Part shown: piece by piece, positions 12,468-25,558 of the stretch
Layout of the letters: each line of letters starts with the position of its first letter
Position numbering within the stretch: the stretch's first letter is position 1
Assembly (NCBI GenBank): GCA_964036275.1
Contig: OZ038433.1
Location: 4,152,013-4,216,012 of the forward strand
Length of the DNA: 64,000 bases
Source of the DNA: Litoditis marina
Lineage: Eukaryota > Nematoda > Chromadorea > Rhabditida > Rhabditidae
Reading direction: 5' to 3'
Notes under the pieces: model-generated
The model's input: only the letters and a program-made list of their open reading frames with translations
Databases searched by the model: none
Told to the model about the DNA's origin: nothing
Made by a program: the position numbers and the translations under genes

Positions 12468-15400
12468 ATGACTGCTGTAAATGGAGTCAGCGATCGGCCG
12501 TTCGTAGGATCACTAACGGATCCCAGCAAACACGCTCAAGTATGTTCAGTTTTACTCCCCTTGGTCTTTTGTGGATTGACGGGGTAGTATCTCGTTTTGC
12601 TAGATGAATTTCACTTCCCACTGCACATAACACATTTCGAACCGTAGCTGCCAATTTCGCTACACTGCGAATTTGTGCTTACTTTCCTGAGAAGTTACAA
12701 AGTGGGAAACGAAACTGGTGCAATGTACAAATCAGTAACTCAGACAAACTAGCGGTCATTCTGCGGACTTTTGTAGCGGCGGTTTCGGGCGCTCCGCGCG
12801 TGTTCCGCGGAACTGCCGCAACACATAAAAAAAAATTCTTTCGGGGCGGATGCGTAAATAACAGTACCAAGTAGTTTTGCCACTACACTTGACTTTCGAT
12901 CGGGAGCTTCCAAATTGCTGCATATAATAGCTTGTGGCAGTCTCGCGTAACGCTCGAACTCGCTATAAAAGTCTGCGGAACGACCGCGAGTGCTGAGCTC
13001 TTCTGCATATGAATGACGAATGAATATTTTACATCACATCAAACAAAAGTTTATTCTGGCAGATATACCAGTACCTCGAGGCCTTGAAGAAGGACGAACT
13101 GGGCTGGAAAAAATCGGCAGACAATATTGTCGCAGAAAAGCTCAGGTAGTATGTTATAATTTTCTATTTGTCTAGTTTGTTCTGGAGTGTTAGGTTGTTG
13201 TGAGTTGTGATTGTGAAACACAGCTAGACAAACTTGCCTGAATTGGAAATCTCAGAAAATGGCCTCATGGAAGTAGAAAGATGGTTTCTCAAATCCAAAT
13301 TAATGTATGCTGTAAATACGTATTTTCTTCATCGTAACACGGATTTGGGGAACATTGACTTTTCCCCCCCCCCCCCCCCCCACCTTTCTGAATATGTATT
13401 GCGTTTGGGGAATCGTAGTTTAACCGCCCCCACCGGGGGGTTATAATTCAATTTATCACCTGCAATACAACAGTTTGAGGGTGGGGGGTAAAAAGTAAAC
13501 ATTTCCGGTATTGAAGTTCAGCCCCCCACTCGTTGAAGTTTGACCCCCCACCATTGAAGTTCTACCCCCCGGCCGACCCAAGTGGGGGGTAAATAGTAAA
13601 TGTCGAAGTTGAATTTTGATCCCCCCCCCCTCTCCTAGATTTTCAGGTTTTAGCTTGGGTGGGGGTTGAAGTGCTACGGGGGGGGGACTCAACTAAAGTG
13701 GGGGGCGATACTTCAGTTTATCCCGGATTTGCTTCTGTGGAATAGGCAGGGCTTTCGGTTATGTAGTTAATTGGCATGAATGATTCCAGCAATGAGGAAG
13801 AACATTTCCTTTTACTTCAAGTCGTGGAGGACTACCTCGCTCGACGCTATGCTGTAGCTGATTCAGACAGTGTCATGTGTATACGTAGCCTGCTGTCTCA
13901 TTGGATACAGGTATCTTTTTGTCGCTGTTCTGGCATGGTAGTTTCTTCAACGGAAGAATGGAAAACAAAAATAAATAGGCTGAAACGTAATGGACAATAA
14001 CACCTCACGCGGAGTGCCTTGCGTGATTGCTCAATAGTTGTGTCAGAGTTCAACTGGCCACATTTTTGTACCATATTATTTGTCTGTTTGACCTTAACTT
14101 CAGAAGCTGCTTTCGGCACAGGAACAGCCAGCTTTTCTGATGAACAAAATGGCGCATATTTTCTCTCTCGTCTTCGCAGCTGATTTCCCCGAAAGATGGC
14201 CCAGCTTCATGGATGATATGTGGGTATATTTACCAAACGGTTCCAGATGCTCTTTAGCTTTTTGCCATGGTAATGAAATATGCGACGATGCATGTCATGC
14301 TGATGCATGAACATTTTCTTAGATCTTGTTTCTGATAGTTGTTCAGCGTACCAACATGGTACGAGGAATGGCGTGTCCGGAAAAGGGTCTAGATCTTCAC
14401 CAATGGAGAGATTGGTATAGTTTCATGACTGAGTACATGGTACAGTTAAATCATGAGCCTACAGAGTATAGCGAATGAAACTACTTTTTGAATGTTTCGT
14501 TCAGTTTCCTCTCGCGTGGATTCGACAGTGTACCTCTCGTTGTTTTCTACCTGAAGACACTTTTAGCGATTGATGCTGAGGTGGTAGACCGAGATATTCA
14601 ACGAACAAAACAGGTGAGAAAATATTATTTAATATTAGTTTCGTTGAAAAGTGAGGCCAATTCTATATGTAACCGGGTTTTTTGGTAACCTAACCGGTTT
14701 TTTGTTACCTCATAGGTAACCGGTAGGTTAACTAAAACTAAAATCCGGTTAACGTACAAACTAACGGTGAACACATTTTGCATTGGAAACACAGGTAACC
14801 GCTTTTTCATTTTTGGTTAACGACCTTTTACCTGCTGAGGTAACCTGAAAAATGGGCTACCATAAACCGGTTGGGTTACCAAAAAATCCGGTTACGTATA
14901 GAATCCACCGAACAGTCATACGTCGACCCATACTAATGATTTTGAGCTGTGATAAATTTATTTGACCGGAGTTGCAGATGTTCGATCGAAATACGAAGAT
15001 CAAGGATTCCATGCGAGAGATCTGTATCACACAAATGGTTCAGAGCTGGTGGAACATTCTAGTTAGTTCATTTACAATAGAATCGTGGGAGTATTGATTG
15101 TATTTTGGGATTGTACACCATATTCATTTACAGAAGGCAAGGGTTGACTGTTGAGCAGTTCAAACGGTCAACTATCGTAAACATATTCTTTCATCTGTCA
15201 AAAAAGAAAACAAGTTTATTTGTATGTAGGACCAAGAATCATGGTTTATTGTTGAATAGCTCGGGCTCCTGCTCCTATCTTGTTTCGAATAGTTTGTCTG
15301 GAGAGGGCATATATCGGTGTTGCAGGGTTCAGTGTCGGATGTGGCCTCACAGTGTCTCTGTCTAGATGTGATTTCTGCGTTTGTCGATTGGATTGATGTA

Positions 15401-18400
15401 GAATTAGTAGCCAATGACGTCTTCGTGCCACTCGTGCTCACGCGACTCAGCAACAAAGATACGACTGAGGTAAATCAGCTAACACGTGTCAATACTAGTT
15501 TTGATCTTAATATAGCATAATAGCGTTTGAATCATGTTTATTTACAAACGAGTTTCACGCAGATCATCCAAGATAAGTCAAAGCTCTACAACATGCTATT
15601 TCCTTGAAAATGAAAAATACAAAAATTGAGGTTATCGAGCAACATTCGCCTTATTTTAACTCGATGAGAGAAGGTTATTCTTGTTGCCTCACTTATTGTT
15701 AACGATAGGTCTTGGGAATATTGAAATTGCATCCCAATTTGCTCAGCGCAAGATATCATGTGGGAGAGTTTAAGGTGTGCTTGTTCAAATGGGTGGTAGA
15801 TGTATTTTGTTCTAGTCAGCAGTTCATGCCGTGTCTGCCTTGATCCAAAAGGGAATGCCCCCAGAGAAGAAGCTCTCTCTTGTCATGGCTCTCACGGAGG
15901 TCCTGCGCTCCAATAATCTCATTTCTGTCACTCCGGTGAGTTTTCAAGAAGATTTGTTTGGCCAATCACAAAAGTAACCGAGGTCACCATAGGTGTCGAA
16001 CCTCCAATTCGACTAGTTTTTCTATAACAAAGTCCATTTATAAAGTGAAAAACTCCTGAGGCCGGTTACTTTTGTGATTGCCCTCTCGGTAGATGTTTTT
16101 ATTTCAAGTGATCTGGGTTTTCGTGCAATCTGCGAAGTGAACGGTACCGCGACAACTCGTCCCGCCTGTTTCATCACTAAGTTACCTCAAGAAAATATAT
16201 ATAATATGAGTTGTTTCAGAATAGTGACTACGATGATGTGCTCCGTGCCGGTACTCTTCTCAACTGCGTTGGTCTGGTACTGCTCGATTGTCATTCCAAG
16301 TTCGTTCTCTATCCTAGTTACAGCAGATAGTTTTATAGTATATTTGTTTTAAATTTCCTCGTGTGTTATTTATAGGTAACACATTCTATAGTTACATGGA
16401 AAACAAATATAAACTATTGAGGCAATTACTTCATCGTGTCATAATACACTTAATAATATACATTTTTGGTCGTATCATTTCCCGGTTCGCTGACATTTCT
16501 GTTCACACTGAAGTTTGCTGGGAAAGCGATTGTTGTTCCCGCAACCGCTGTAGCTGAATCGCTCGCATTTGCCGGTTTCGGTATCAAAGTACCTGAAATT
16601 GTTCACATTCTGGGCTAAACTTGTCTTTCCTCAAGATTTAGGTTGTACCGTTGTAGCATATTTCTGAAGGTCGAATACGCGCTCTCTATCACTATTAGTT
16701 AATCAAGTCTCAGGTGTAGATAGAGTACTGGATGGTGAGCGCATGCTCTGCAAGCTTGCTCATACATCCACAAACCAGGTCTTTTGTACGAAATCAGGAG
16801 AAATTTAGACATTTGTAATGCAGGTTTTTGTAGATGCACCGTATTCTAATCGAAACACGGGTGTCCTCTTCAAAGATTAGTCATACCTGACTGCTTTTTG
16901 TTGTTTCACATGTGACTGACCACATAATGCGTGCTCTTGAGCAAGATCCAGTGAGTGGTGGCAATGAGCATACGTCGACACGAGGCTTGCTCGTGGTAGT
17001 GGATGGAGGACTGAGGGTGGGCAGAGTGAGTGCGGGTGGAGGGGATCCGAACAGACTCAACAGGGGGGCGAACGGGGAAGCCGTGCTGGGTGTGGCTGCA
17101 ATCGAGAGACGAATCTAATCATGTCATGCACCTCTCTCACGGAACACGAGGGATTCCCAACGGTCTTCTTGCTTGGTTTACGAATGTTATGCAAATTATC
17201 CGTCGCATTTCGATGGGGTCGCGGCTCAATAAAGATAGAGGGATCGCGAATATTTAGAGCCGACAATATACCCTTGGGGAACTTTATGCTTCAGGGACTC
17301 GATGCGGCCATATTCTTTTGTGGCGTTTCTATGTCCACCCTTCTCAACTTCTTTCCCTCCCTTAACTCTCTCGCTCTCGCTCTTTCTCTCTCTTATCTTT
17401 CTAGCTCTATCTTCTGCGTTGTGTTTACCTTGAGCTGGACTGCCGGTAGAGTGTGAGGAAGCCGTCAGTGCTCCGAACAGGGCAGGAGGTATGACATTAT
17501 TGGTATTGGTTGGCGAAGGGTTGAGGGGCTTCGGCTGAAGTGTGAAGTGGTACATTATCATTATTCGTCGAATCTGATACGCTATTGATGAAAGATGACC
17601 CCGGGCTTCAAATAAGAATTCAGATACCGTTGCTATATGGGAATCGCGCGAAATGTTCCAACTTGTATTTAGATTCGAAATTTTCTGAAATCTCTGTTAT
17701 TGTTAGAAACTCTGCTTATTTTTCTAGTTACGCGTTCGTAATCTTCTTATCCTTATACCTCATCAATAAATGAGTTAGCTGTCCGCTGTTCAATCCCAGA
17801 GTAGTGTATGGGGATAAAAACTTCAGTGTTTTTAACAGATGTTATCGTAAAGGTATAGGTATATGTGCGCGAAGAAGACCATGTATCAATCGGTTTGCTT
17901 AGACTTCAGTGACTACTCTTGGGTGATTCCAGTGAGGGGGTGATGTTTTGAATAACATACTTGGAACGGTGTGGGCGTAGTGGCAAATGCTGGTCCCGAG
18001 AAGAAACTGGGAGTTGCGTCAGTCGGGGCTAACACCAGCAGACATTGGGCTACCTGTACAAATTAAACTGAACATATGCATTTGATCTGGATTGTTAGCC
18101 TACCCGCTCCCTTCTGCAGCGATAGGCTGTTCAGAGACAGGAGGTCAGAAGTCATATTTACCAATACCTTTCTTTGATACTCGCACACTTCCGCCTAAGC
18201 GAAGTTTGTTTTGCGCGCTCTTCACACGTCAAGTACACATCAAGAAAGTAGCTTGTCGAGCATGAACCATAGATGGGGTTTAATATAAATTGATTTATGT
18301 GGTGTATTTTATCCGGGATTTTCTTTCTTCATAGTGTGCATAATTTTGATATCTTTCATCAAATGAAAAATACGATAGTTATTGAAGTACGAGAACTCAC

Positions 18401-21400
18401 ATGCTGCTAGCCACCAGTTAGTTGATGTACTTATGGGTAGACTATTATTGTTTAGTTCAGTGAAACACAAACTATCTTTTGGATACTTGATCGAGCTATG
18501 GATAGAATGAATATCATCTGAGCAGAACTTTACATATCAATCAGGTAGTCGTTTCGTATTAAATAAAAACATTTGTTTCAATCTCACCTCATCTTGCACA
18601 ATGCACATTTTTGGCGGATCGCAGATGATGGAGTTACAGGCGTAGGCCCAGTCGGGTTTCGGTTGTGAGTATACATCAGGTAGTGTGATCATGGAGATAA
18701 TTAAGGGGAATAGGGAGCTGTGCATCTTTCATCAACTGTGAAAACGAAATCGGGTTCGAAGTGATAGTCGATATCCTTCAATTGCGAAAGCTGACCCAAT
18801 TATAGGCGCCAAAAAGAGATTGATAGGAACGTTCTCTTTTTCTGGTTGTATTTTATTCCCACCAGTTTTCTAGTAGAAACTATATATTTTCTTTCGGTCC
18901 TCTCCGTTAGATATTGAAGTTTGACATCAATATCTAGAAGTTAATTAAACGACATTAGTGTTTCACTACGTGTTTGGGTACTGTAGTGGCCAGTAGTCTT
19001 CGATCTGCCTCTCGATGACTGCATAGTACAATATGTCATACGTTGTCGGTCGGCCGTTTCTTTTCTCTATCGTCTTGTCGTGATGGGTTGTTGACAGATT
19101 ATGATCTGCGCTCATTATTATGTTACCCGCGCGATTGGTTCACCTTGCGAGAGGGGGGGGGGGGAGGCTATAGAAAAAAGGTTCGTGACAAAGTAATAAC
19201 AGTGGACATATATTGAATGTATTAAATAGCTAATATGCTTTTTAAATATGTATATGTTGGGGACGGTTAATGGCAGATGGGGTGTGAATAGTAGAATCAT
19301 TGTTATATGTAACCAACTGCGTACTCTATGAAATTTAATAGTGATGCCGTGAGATATTCAGTCATGTGTTTTCAGTTAGTAAAGTGCTTGGGAGGAAGAA
19401 AAAGAGATCAGTCAGTCGTGTTTGCAGGCTGAAGGCAGACTCGCAGTTGACAGATGCGGCCCGTTGTCTGGAGGCGATGGAGGCCGACCTGGACACTTGT
19501 CTGCTGGTCCTCGACAACGAGGATCCAGAACTCAGTGAACTCGTCATCGACACCATCAGATCGTACGCACAGCTGATGAGAGAGGACTCGTCCCAGGTAT
19601 TGCCGACAGACACCCAAATGCACGTTTCGTCTTCTTCCGGCGCCTTTTCACATATTATGGCATCAATCTCTGAATGTTAAATTTGATTACGACCACCTCA
19701 TCTAAACGCACATTATTACGTCTTACGTGTAACATTTGCATTTTTGCCAAAATCTGTTCGTGGGTGTCAACTGGGGCTACCAAGCTGACCACTATTCTTC
19801 TTAAATACTATCTCACCCTGCAGAGGTTATCATGCTGTTCAGCTTTTATTGGGTATGATTGATTCAAGTTAGTTAGTTAGTCATTTGAGGCCCGCGTCAC
19901 TGTGTTGTCGCGCGTGATAGCGGTGTGTCTGCGACGTTATGCGATGAGCGAGGAACTGGATGTGGACGGGGAAGGAGAGGACGAGTTAGACTTCCACGAG
20001 TACAGAAAGGAGTTGCGCACACTCATCAATGCTATTGGAATGAAGGTCGGTCGCTCGTTTCACTGACAGAAGTTTGACATGAACTCAATACATCTTGCAT
20101 CCAAATTTCCAAATGACGGTTGAACGTCGAGAATAACGTCAACTTCCAAAAAAAGGTAGGGCTCAAAAGAGCCCTAAAAAATATTTCAGTTCCGAGTCCA
20201 TTATGCACGCCACTAGTGCGAACAAACTCTAACTGGCTCGCAGAACGGCAGAAATGATCAGATCTTTTGTTAATCACGAACTAAATAACTAACCAATAAC
20301 TTTTTGTGAGCGGTTACGAACTGTGTAACAAATGGCATCATGGCTGGACTTTCATACTTGTGGTAACCTCCTGAAACGTGTACGCTGCGCATTGACTGAA
20401 TCTCATTCAGTAGCCTTTTCTCACATGATAGGAAAACATCATATTCGCATGTTTCGGGAGAATCAATGACAAATGCCCATCTTCTCGCTATCTCGCTATA
20501 CACTCAACACCCCCTTTTTATTCCAGCGCCCCGATCTGTTGATCGCTCCATTGGAAACTCTGACCAACGATGTGGTCTCGAACGGAAGTGCCATGCCAAT
20601 CGGGCGACTCGAGGCTGTTGTTCAAATCGTATACGCCCTCTCTGAACTTATCCCGGTTTGTTACCTTAGTTTTCAGATTTGTTGTCTCATGCATTCTCAA
20701 ATTCTCATTGTGTTCATTAAACTTCATTGAAAGAGCAAGACCACAAAATGATTAAATATATACTGGGGTATGGTAGGGATGTTTTACGGTATGATCTGTT
20801 TCTGCATTGCAGTCAATTATGGCTCATATGCTATAGAATTGAGTGATACCCTTATTTGACCTAATTTTCATTCCAGAGCAATTTCGTGCAAATGAAGGAT
20901 GGTTGGATGGGTCGGGCAGCCCAGTTGCCAGTCACTCTCCTTTCCTCTATGACACTGGATGGAAGATCAGCCACTGTGCACGTGCTCTATTTCGAGGTTG
21001 TTGCTGTTAGGTTGACTGCGGAAAACTATCGAGAACAGTCTCAGAATTTTTGCTCAAGGGACCAAATTATTTTCTTTAATAACCGTAAAACATCGGAATA
21101 TCAGTGCAACAGCATTTGGCTCTAATGGCTCTGTCTTGATTGTAATCCAAATAGGATTGTTGCAGATGGCTTGTCGTTATGAGCGTCTGCTATCAGCTCG
21201 TCCACAAGCCGTAGTTCCTCAGGTGGCAGCCGCGTTCCTGGACGAAAGGTATCGAATGTACCATCTATTTCACTCTTTATTCTTTACGTATTCGAACAAC
21301 GTAAACGTATATGTAACACATGCGAGAAATTATGTTTTATAACACGAGAAACAGTTTGATTCTCTAACAAAACACAATTTGTCTTCAGAGATTCCACCTG

Positions 21401-24400
21401 TAACATTGGTGATACCGCAGACATTTTGCGTCATGAGGAGTTATGCGGGCTCTGTTACTGTCATCATTGTTCTTTTCTTACAGAGGTATTGCCATTCCCG
21501 TATCGCAAGTTCGTACCCGAATTGTGTATCTGTTCTGCCGTTTCGTCAAAGCGCACAAGGCGGTACTCAGTCCACTTGTCAGCGAGGTTGGTTCCCGGTT
21601 CCCTTCATTTTTGGTTTGGTTATCGGTTCCTTAAATTTTTGGTTCCTGTTTTCCTGCCCATACAGTCGGCGTTTCAATAGGTTGTCATACCACGAGGGAT
21701 TCCTCGTTAGTGACTGTGAAGGTGTGAAGAGAGCTTGTTTTTCAGAACTAGAGTAGTACGTTGTGTTGTGTTATTGTATTTTGAGCTTGTTGTTGTCAGG
21801 TGATCGGTCGTCTGGCTCCCCTTTTGGCCGTGTCTCCGCAGGCTGAACAATTCCTCACCGCCGATGACCAAGCCTTCATTTTCGAGGCCACGGCAACGCT
21901 CATTGTTTTTGGAGAACTGGCCGTCGAGCAAAAGGTATATTGATACCTTTTCTTATTATTATGCAAATCTAGTATCAAATATGTTTTTTTTCCTCGATCC
22001 ATTCACTGATAGTTCAGTGGTAGGACGAATACTTGTAATATAAGTTTGTTGGCAGCAATTATCGAGATGGACTCTCATTCTGCCCTCTGACAAGCATGTA
22101 CCATTTGGGTCCTTATGGAATTATGTACGGCTTGATTTCAACTTTTTCCAGGCGCAGTATATTCGTGAATTGGCTACCACCCTGGCAACGAAGTTCCAGT
22201 CAGCCGTTAGCGAATTGCAATTGGCCCGCAGTCGACAGGATGCTGCCACTGTGAAAATAGTGGCCACCTTCATGGGGAATATCATCGGATACTGCAGGTG
22301 GGGTACAGTGCGTATGCACAGATGCACATGAAAAAGATGATTTTCCGGTGAATTCCAACAGTCACTAACATGAACATAATTACTATTTTTTTTCAGCCGC
22401 ATGTCGAAAGCGTTTAATAATGCTCAATCGATGCAGAACTGTCAATGCTTCGACATCTATATCAATCTGTTGAATGTGAGTTGTTTTTGTTTCGTAGCTG
22501 TACGGGCTTTCAACGCAGAAACGTTGATAAGAAGTAAGTGAGTTGGGGTCGCATTGCATCTAGCACGATCCATTTCATGTAGAAGGCAAGAAAGCTCATC
22601 TCACTTGTATTGACAGCCAGTCTACAGTGTCAAGTAGTCTCCTTTCCAGCTGTTCCTCGAGCAATTGACAGCCGACAACGCCTTTCTACTCGAGTCCGTT
22701 CGCCAATTGGCGCATCGACTGGTGGTTTGTCTGGACACGGAACTGCTTCCCATTCTCCCCGTTCTCATGAACAAGCTGGCTGCGGTGAGCATCAACACAT
22801 TCGCTTCATATTTCTCACCTATCCATTTGTAGTCGTCTATATATTGTGCCATGTACCAACATCACTGTTGTTGTGTTGATGATAACTGTTCCATTATGTT
22901 CTCGAGTGTTCACGAATACAATCACATACATTTCGGGAGAAATTTGAAATGTTATAGCGTACAATCACAATCGACCCCCAAAATTGGGGAACGGCTGCAA
23001 TACGGGTCTACTTTCGACCAGTGTGGGGACAATTGTACACTGCTCTCTTTATTTCTATGTATTATGACTTATTTTAGGTTTCCAATGATTTGGACAGCAT
23101 GAATCATCTTTTGATTCTTTGTCATCAGATTGTGGCCAAACACAAGGTGAGTCAATTTATTAAAGCGGGAATTTCATTCAAGCCACATTCGTAGTTGAAT
23201 GTTGCGAGCCGTGTATATATGTAAACATTATAACACATAGAATGCCTCATTATTTTAAAGTTGTGTTTGGTTTGGCCATTGCGCACCCAGCTTTCAAACC
23301 AAAGTCTTAAAATATACCTTTTTTTGAAATTTGGATTATTTTTGCAATTGCTATGCGGTCGTAAGACAGCAGCAGATCTCGAAGTTCCAAGTTTCTGGGC
23401 GTTGTATACTGCAATAAAAATGACGTTGCAGAAGAATGCCTTGTCATCAGGAGTTGATTTCTGTGCAATTCTCACGACAGCAGCCCGTTTTTCGGTGGTT
23501 CCAGAAGAAACAGAGGCTAGTCGAGCACAGGGTCAGTTCATACCAGCTGCCATAAAAGTGTTCGATATTTATTCCACTGTGTGCTTCAACAAGTATAGAA
23601 CAGTATGAGTATAGGATAACTTGATGTATTTATCGCTAAAAATATGCTGTGATAAGGAGTCATTGCGATTCTCGTATTGCTGATTTGTTTCTAGTAGAAA
23701 TCTCTTGCAAGCTATCAATAAAGATTTTTACTGTGTGATGTACGACGTTTCTTCATAATATCTATGTTCTAGACGAAGCAGCTCAACGCAATTTGGTATA
23801 TGTTCAGCGTGCTTTCCTTCAACTGTTGTATACATCGACTTTGAATGAGATGTTGCCTGAGATAGCACCTGGTAAGTGATTTATGTATTCGTTCTGATCT
23901 AGGTTGCCTTCTGGTTGAAACTACCCACCTGTGTTTTAATTTCCCGTTGATTAGTTCAGAAATCTATAAATACATTATTGACAGTGCATTTATTCATTTT
24001 TGTATAGGCTCGACAATGGATGATCTATTAGAGGCCGCTTGTCGGTTGGCGTTAGGCAGTGATCAGTCGGCACAGAAGCTGGCTCTCTCCACATTGGCAA
24101 AGGTATTTTTTTTCTTTTTGAAATGAATAAGGACTTCAGGACACCAACACGTTTTATTTTGCACAGGTTCTCATCACTTTTCGGGTACGTTCTTAGTAAA
24201 TGAGGATGGCACCATATCCTATCTGTAGTAAAATAAATATCCCGATAGAAAATATGTCATTTCTATTAGAGACAGTTCTCGTTGCAGGTGGCGGCAGTTA
24301 ATGATAACTGGTGGCAGCGTACGTTGCGGACAGCCTTGGAGGTGCCAGCCCTCTCTCACATCAGTCCCGCTGATGCTGGAAGCACACTGGTACGTTTCTC

Positions 24401-24846
24401 GCTATTCACCCTCTCTCACATCAGTCCCGCTGATGCTGGAAGCACACTGGTACGTTTCTCGCTATTCACCTTAATGAAACTATCGAAGTATGTCTGCTGT
24501 GCTAATAAACTGAAATTTGGTATATTTCTTTACTGTTTCTGGGTAACTCTTTCTATAAAATAAATAGCGACCTTGTCATTGTTGCTCTTCTTGTCGTACA
24601 TGTTCATTGAAGTAAGTGTAGGCGACGGATAATGAGTAACATTTGAAGGTGGTTCACGAGGTGTCGTCCACCCTTCTGGCACTGCGCCAGGCTCATCCGA
24701 ATGATTTCGTCGTAGCCCTTCGCTCGCTGCTACCGTCTCCAATGGGGGAGAACCTGATTACTCTACTAGAGACTTTGAAATCAAAGGAGCTGGACAAGCA
24801 GATCATGCATCTCTACTCTAACATCAAGACTGGACAGCAACATTGA
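12468..24846 (+). CDS. XPOT: Exportin-T, tRNA nuclear export receptor
   Basis: Exons at 12468-12539, 13063-13145, 13790-13910, 14104-14219, 14505-14613, 14978-15061, 15326-15469, 15816-15935, 16220-16316, 19376-19596, 19890-20045, 20527-20655, 20877-20996, 21166-21248, 21484-21586, 21800-21934, 22152-22297, 22397-22475, 22650-22784, 23078-23146, 23773-23871, 24008-24102, 24288-24389, 24568-24611 and 24649-24846, with one or more exons unplaced in 23147-23772. Diagnostic matches to human XPOT include LLAIDAEVVDRD (MAIDSEVVDRD), IKDSMREICI (IKDTMREQCI), FVDWIDVELVAND (YVSWIDLSLIAND), HEYRKELRTL (VEYRKQLKLL) and SRMSKAFNNAQ (SRTSKAFSNKQ). XPOT is a karyopherin-beta HEAT-repeat protein that carries mature tRNA out of the nucleus with RanGTP. 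The exon 14104-14219 donor is a weak gtgggt, chosen by phase. Confidence 0.93.
13360..13730. repeat. G/C-tract element in XPOT intron 2
   Basis: A C18-type run at about 13364-13381 opens a block of alternating C6-C10 and G5-G9 tracts separated by ttgaag, gtaaa and acttca spacers, ending ggggggcgatacttcag. It resembles the elements at 10035-10352 and 26085-26265 in tract length and layout, but the spacers differ (aagttc/gtaaaaagt rather than gattgtac), so it may be a second subfamily. Confidence 0.6.
14656..14905. mobile_element. Palindromic GGTAACC-rich element in XPOT intron
   Basis: Left end attctatatgtaaccggg with ttttttggtaacc is mirrored at the right by ggttaccaaaaaatccggttacgtatagaat. 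The interior is full of ggtaacc/ggttaacc palindromes. Related elements lie at 38885-39040, 42405-42660 and 54290-54480. Confidence 0.65.
15963..16080. mobile_element. Short MITE, 17-bp inverted ends, XPOT intron
   Basis: caatcacaaaagtaacc at 15963-15979 is matched by its exact reverse complement ggttacttttgtgattg at 16064-16080. The 84 bp between the arms has no ORF. Confidence 0.65.
16881..18725 (-). CDS. Nested antisense secreted Cys-rich protein (follistatin/EGF-like)
   Basis: Four minus-strand exons fit inside the 3-kb XPOT intron: 18725-18588, 18053-17961, 17534-17429 and 17095-16881. Donors are gtgaga, gtatgt and gtaaac; acceptors end tacag, cttcag and tgcag; phases 0, 0 and 1 join without a stop. 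Exon 1 encodes MHSSLFPLIISMITLPDVYS, a plausible signal peptide, then YACNSIICDPPKMCIVQDE; exon 2 starts VAQC. The spacing C-x4-C-x5-C-x8-C, with PP and a V/I-V-x-D stretch, resembles the N-terminal lobe of follistatin-like modules. The rest is Pro/Ser/Thr-rich (SPTNTNNVIPPALFG, STASPFAPLLSLFGSPPPAL) with two or three late cysteines, ending KSSQV. Total about 185 residues. The last exon may instead splice at gtatgc or gtatga to further exons. Function unknown. Confidence 0.6.
24351..24470 (+). repeat. XPOT: Exact 60-bp tandem duplication across an XPOT exon end
   Basis: The 60 bases at 24351-24410 are repeated without change at 24411-24470. The unit contains the last 39 bases of the exon beginning at 24288, its splice donor (ctg|gtacgt) and 21 bases of intron. 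Since 60 is a multiple of three and the unit has no stop, splicing from the second donor (after 24449) adds 20 residues, repeating SHISPADAGSTL. A cytosine-phase donor (gtac|gtttct) 4 bases downstream in each copy would give the phase needed for the next exon. Confidence 0.95.
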
Positions 24847-25558
24847 AGCTGAGAGTAGTAATAGGTGTGCAGTTTCAAGTTTAGAAATGTAGTGAGATTG
24901 TTGGTGCAGTTGCTGTGCTACCGCTTAGCTGCTTTCGGTTTGGCTTTTCAAGTTTTAAACTCCTCACTCTTCGTTTACACTGTTTCAATTTTGGTTTAAG
25001 ATGTACTTCTCGTGTATCTACATTTTTCAGCGCATGTTTTCTGAAAATATGTCTGTCTTGCTCAAACTCAAGCTGAGTACAACGGTTTTGACCTGCACAG
25101 ATTTCTATGTTTGTTTATTATTTGTTACTATGATGGATGGGGTTCTCTCTGGTATACCGCACAATCTCAGTTATAGACTTTTTGCATAACCAGCTTTAGG
25201 TTGTTCCAATTCGCCCCACTTTTCCTTGTTCGAGAGAACTTTTCGGATTTTACTTCTCCGCCCCATCCTTTGTTGTTCTCTATCCCATTTGAGTTTGTTT
25301 CATGTTGCTAATCTTATTGTGCCTGAGATTTTCCTTGTCGAGGGATACCGTTTATTTCGTTGTTTTGGACTGCTGTTAAAGTTGTGTTTATTTGGAACGA
25401 GATTTTTCAACATGACGCTTGTTTCCATCAATTTTGCCTCTCTCCATATCGTTTTTCTTGAGATGTGTGCATGTACCTGGTGACTGTGTTTGTGATTATC
25501 GGTTCATTTCGATAAATAATTGAAATATTTATGTACAAATAGGTGCATCTGTTTCATT
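24847..25558. other. 3' flanks of XPOT and the small unknown gene
   Basis: Convergent gene ends 0.7 kb apart. The stretch is T-rich and includes likely 3' untranslated sequence; ATAAATAA near 25513 could serve as a polyadenylation signal on the plus strand. Open frames at 25001 and 25226 look like chance. Confidence 0.5.
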
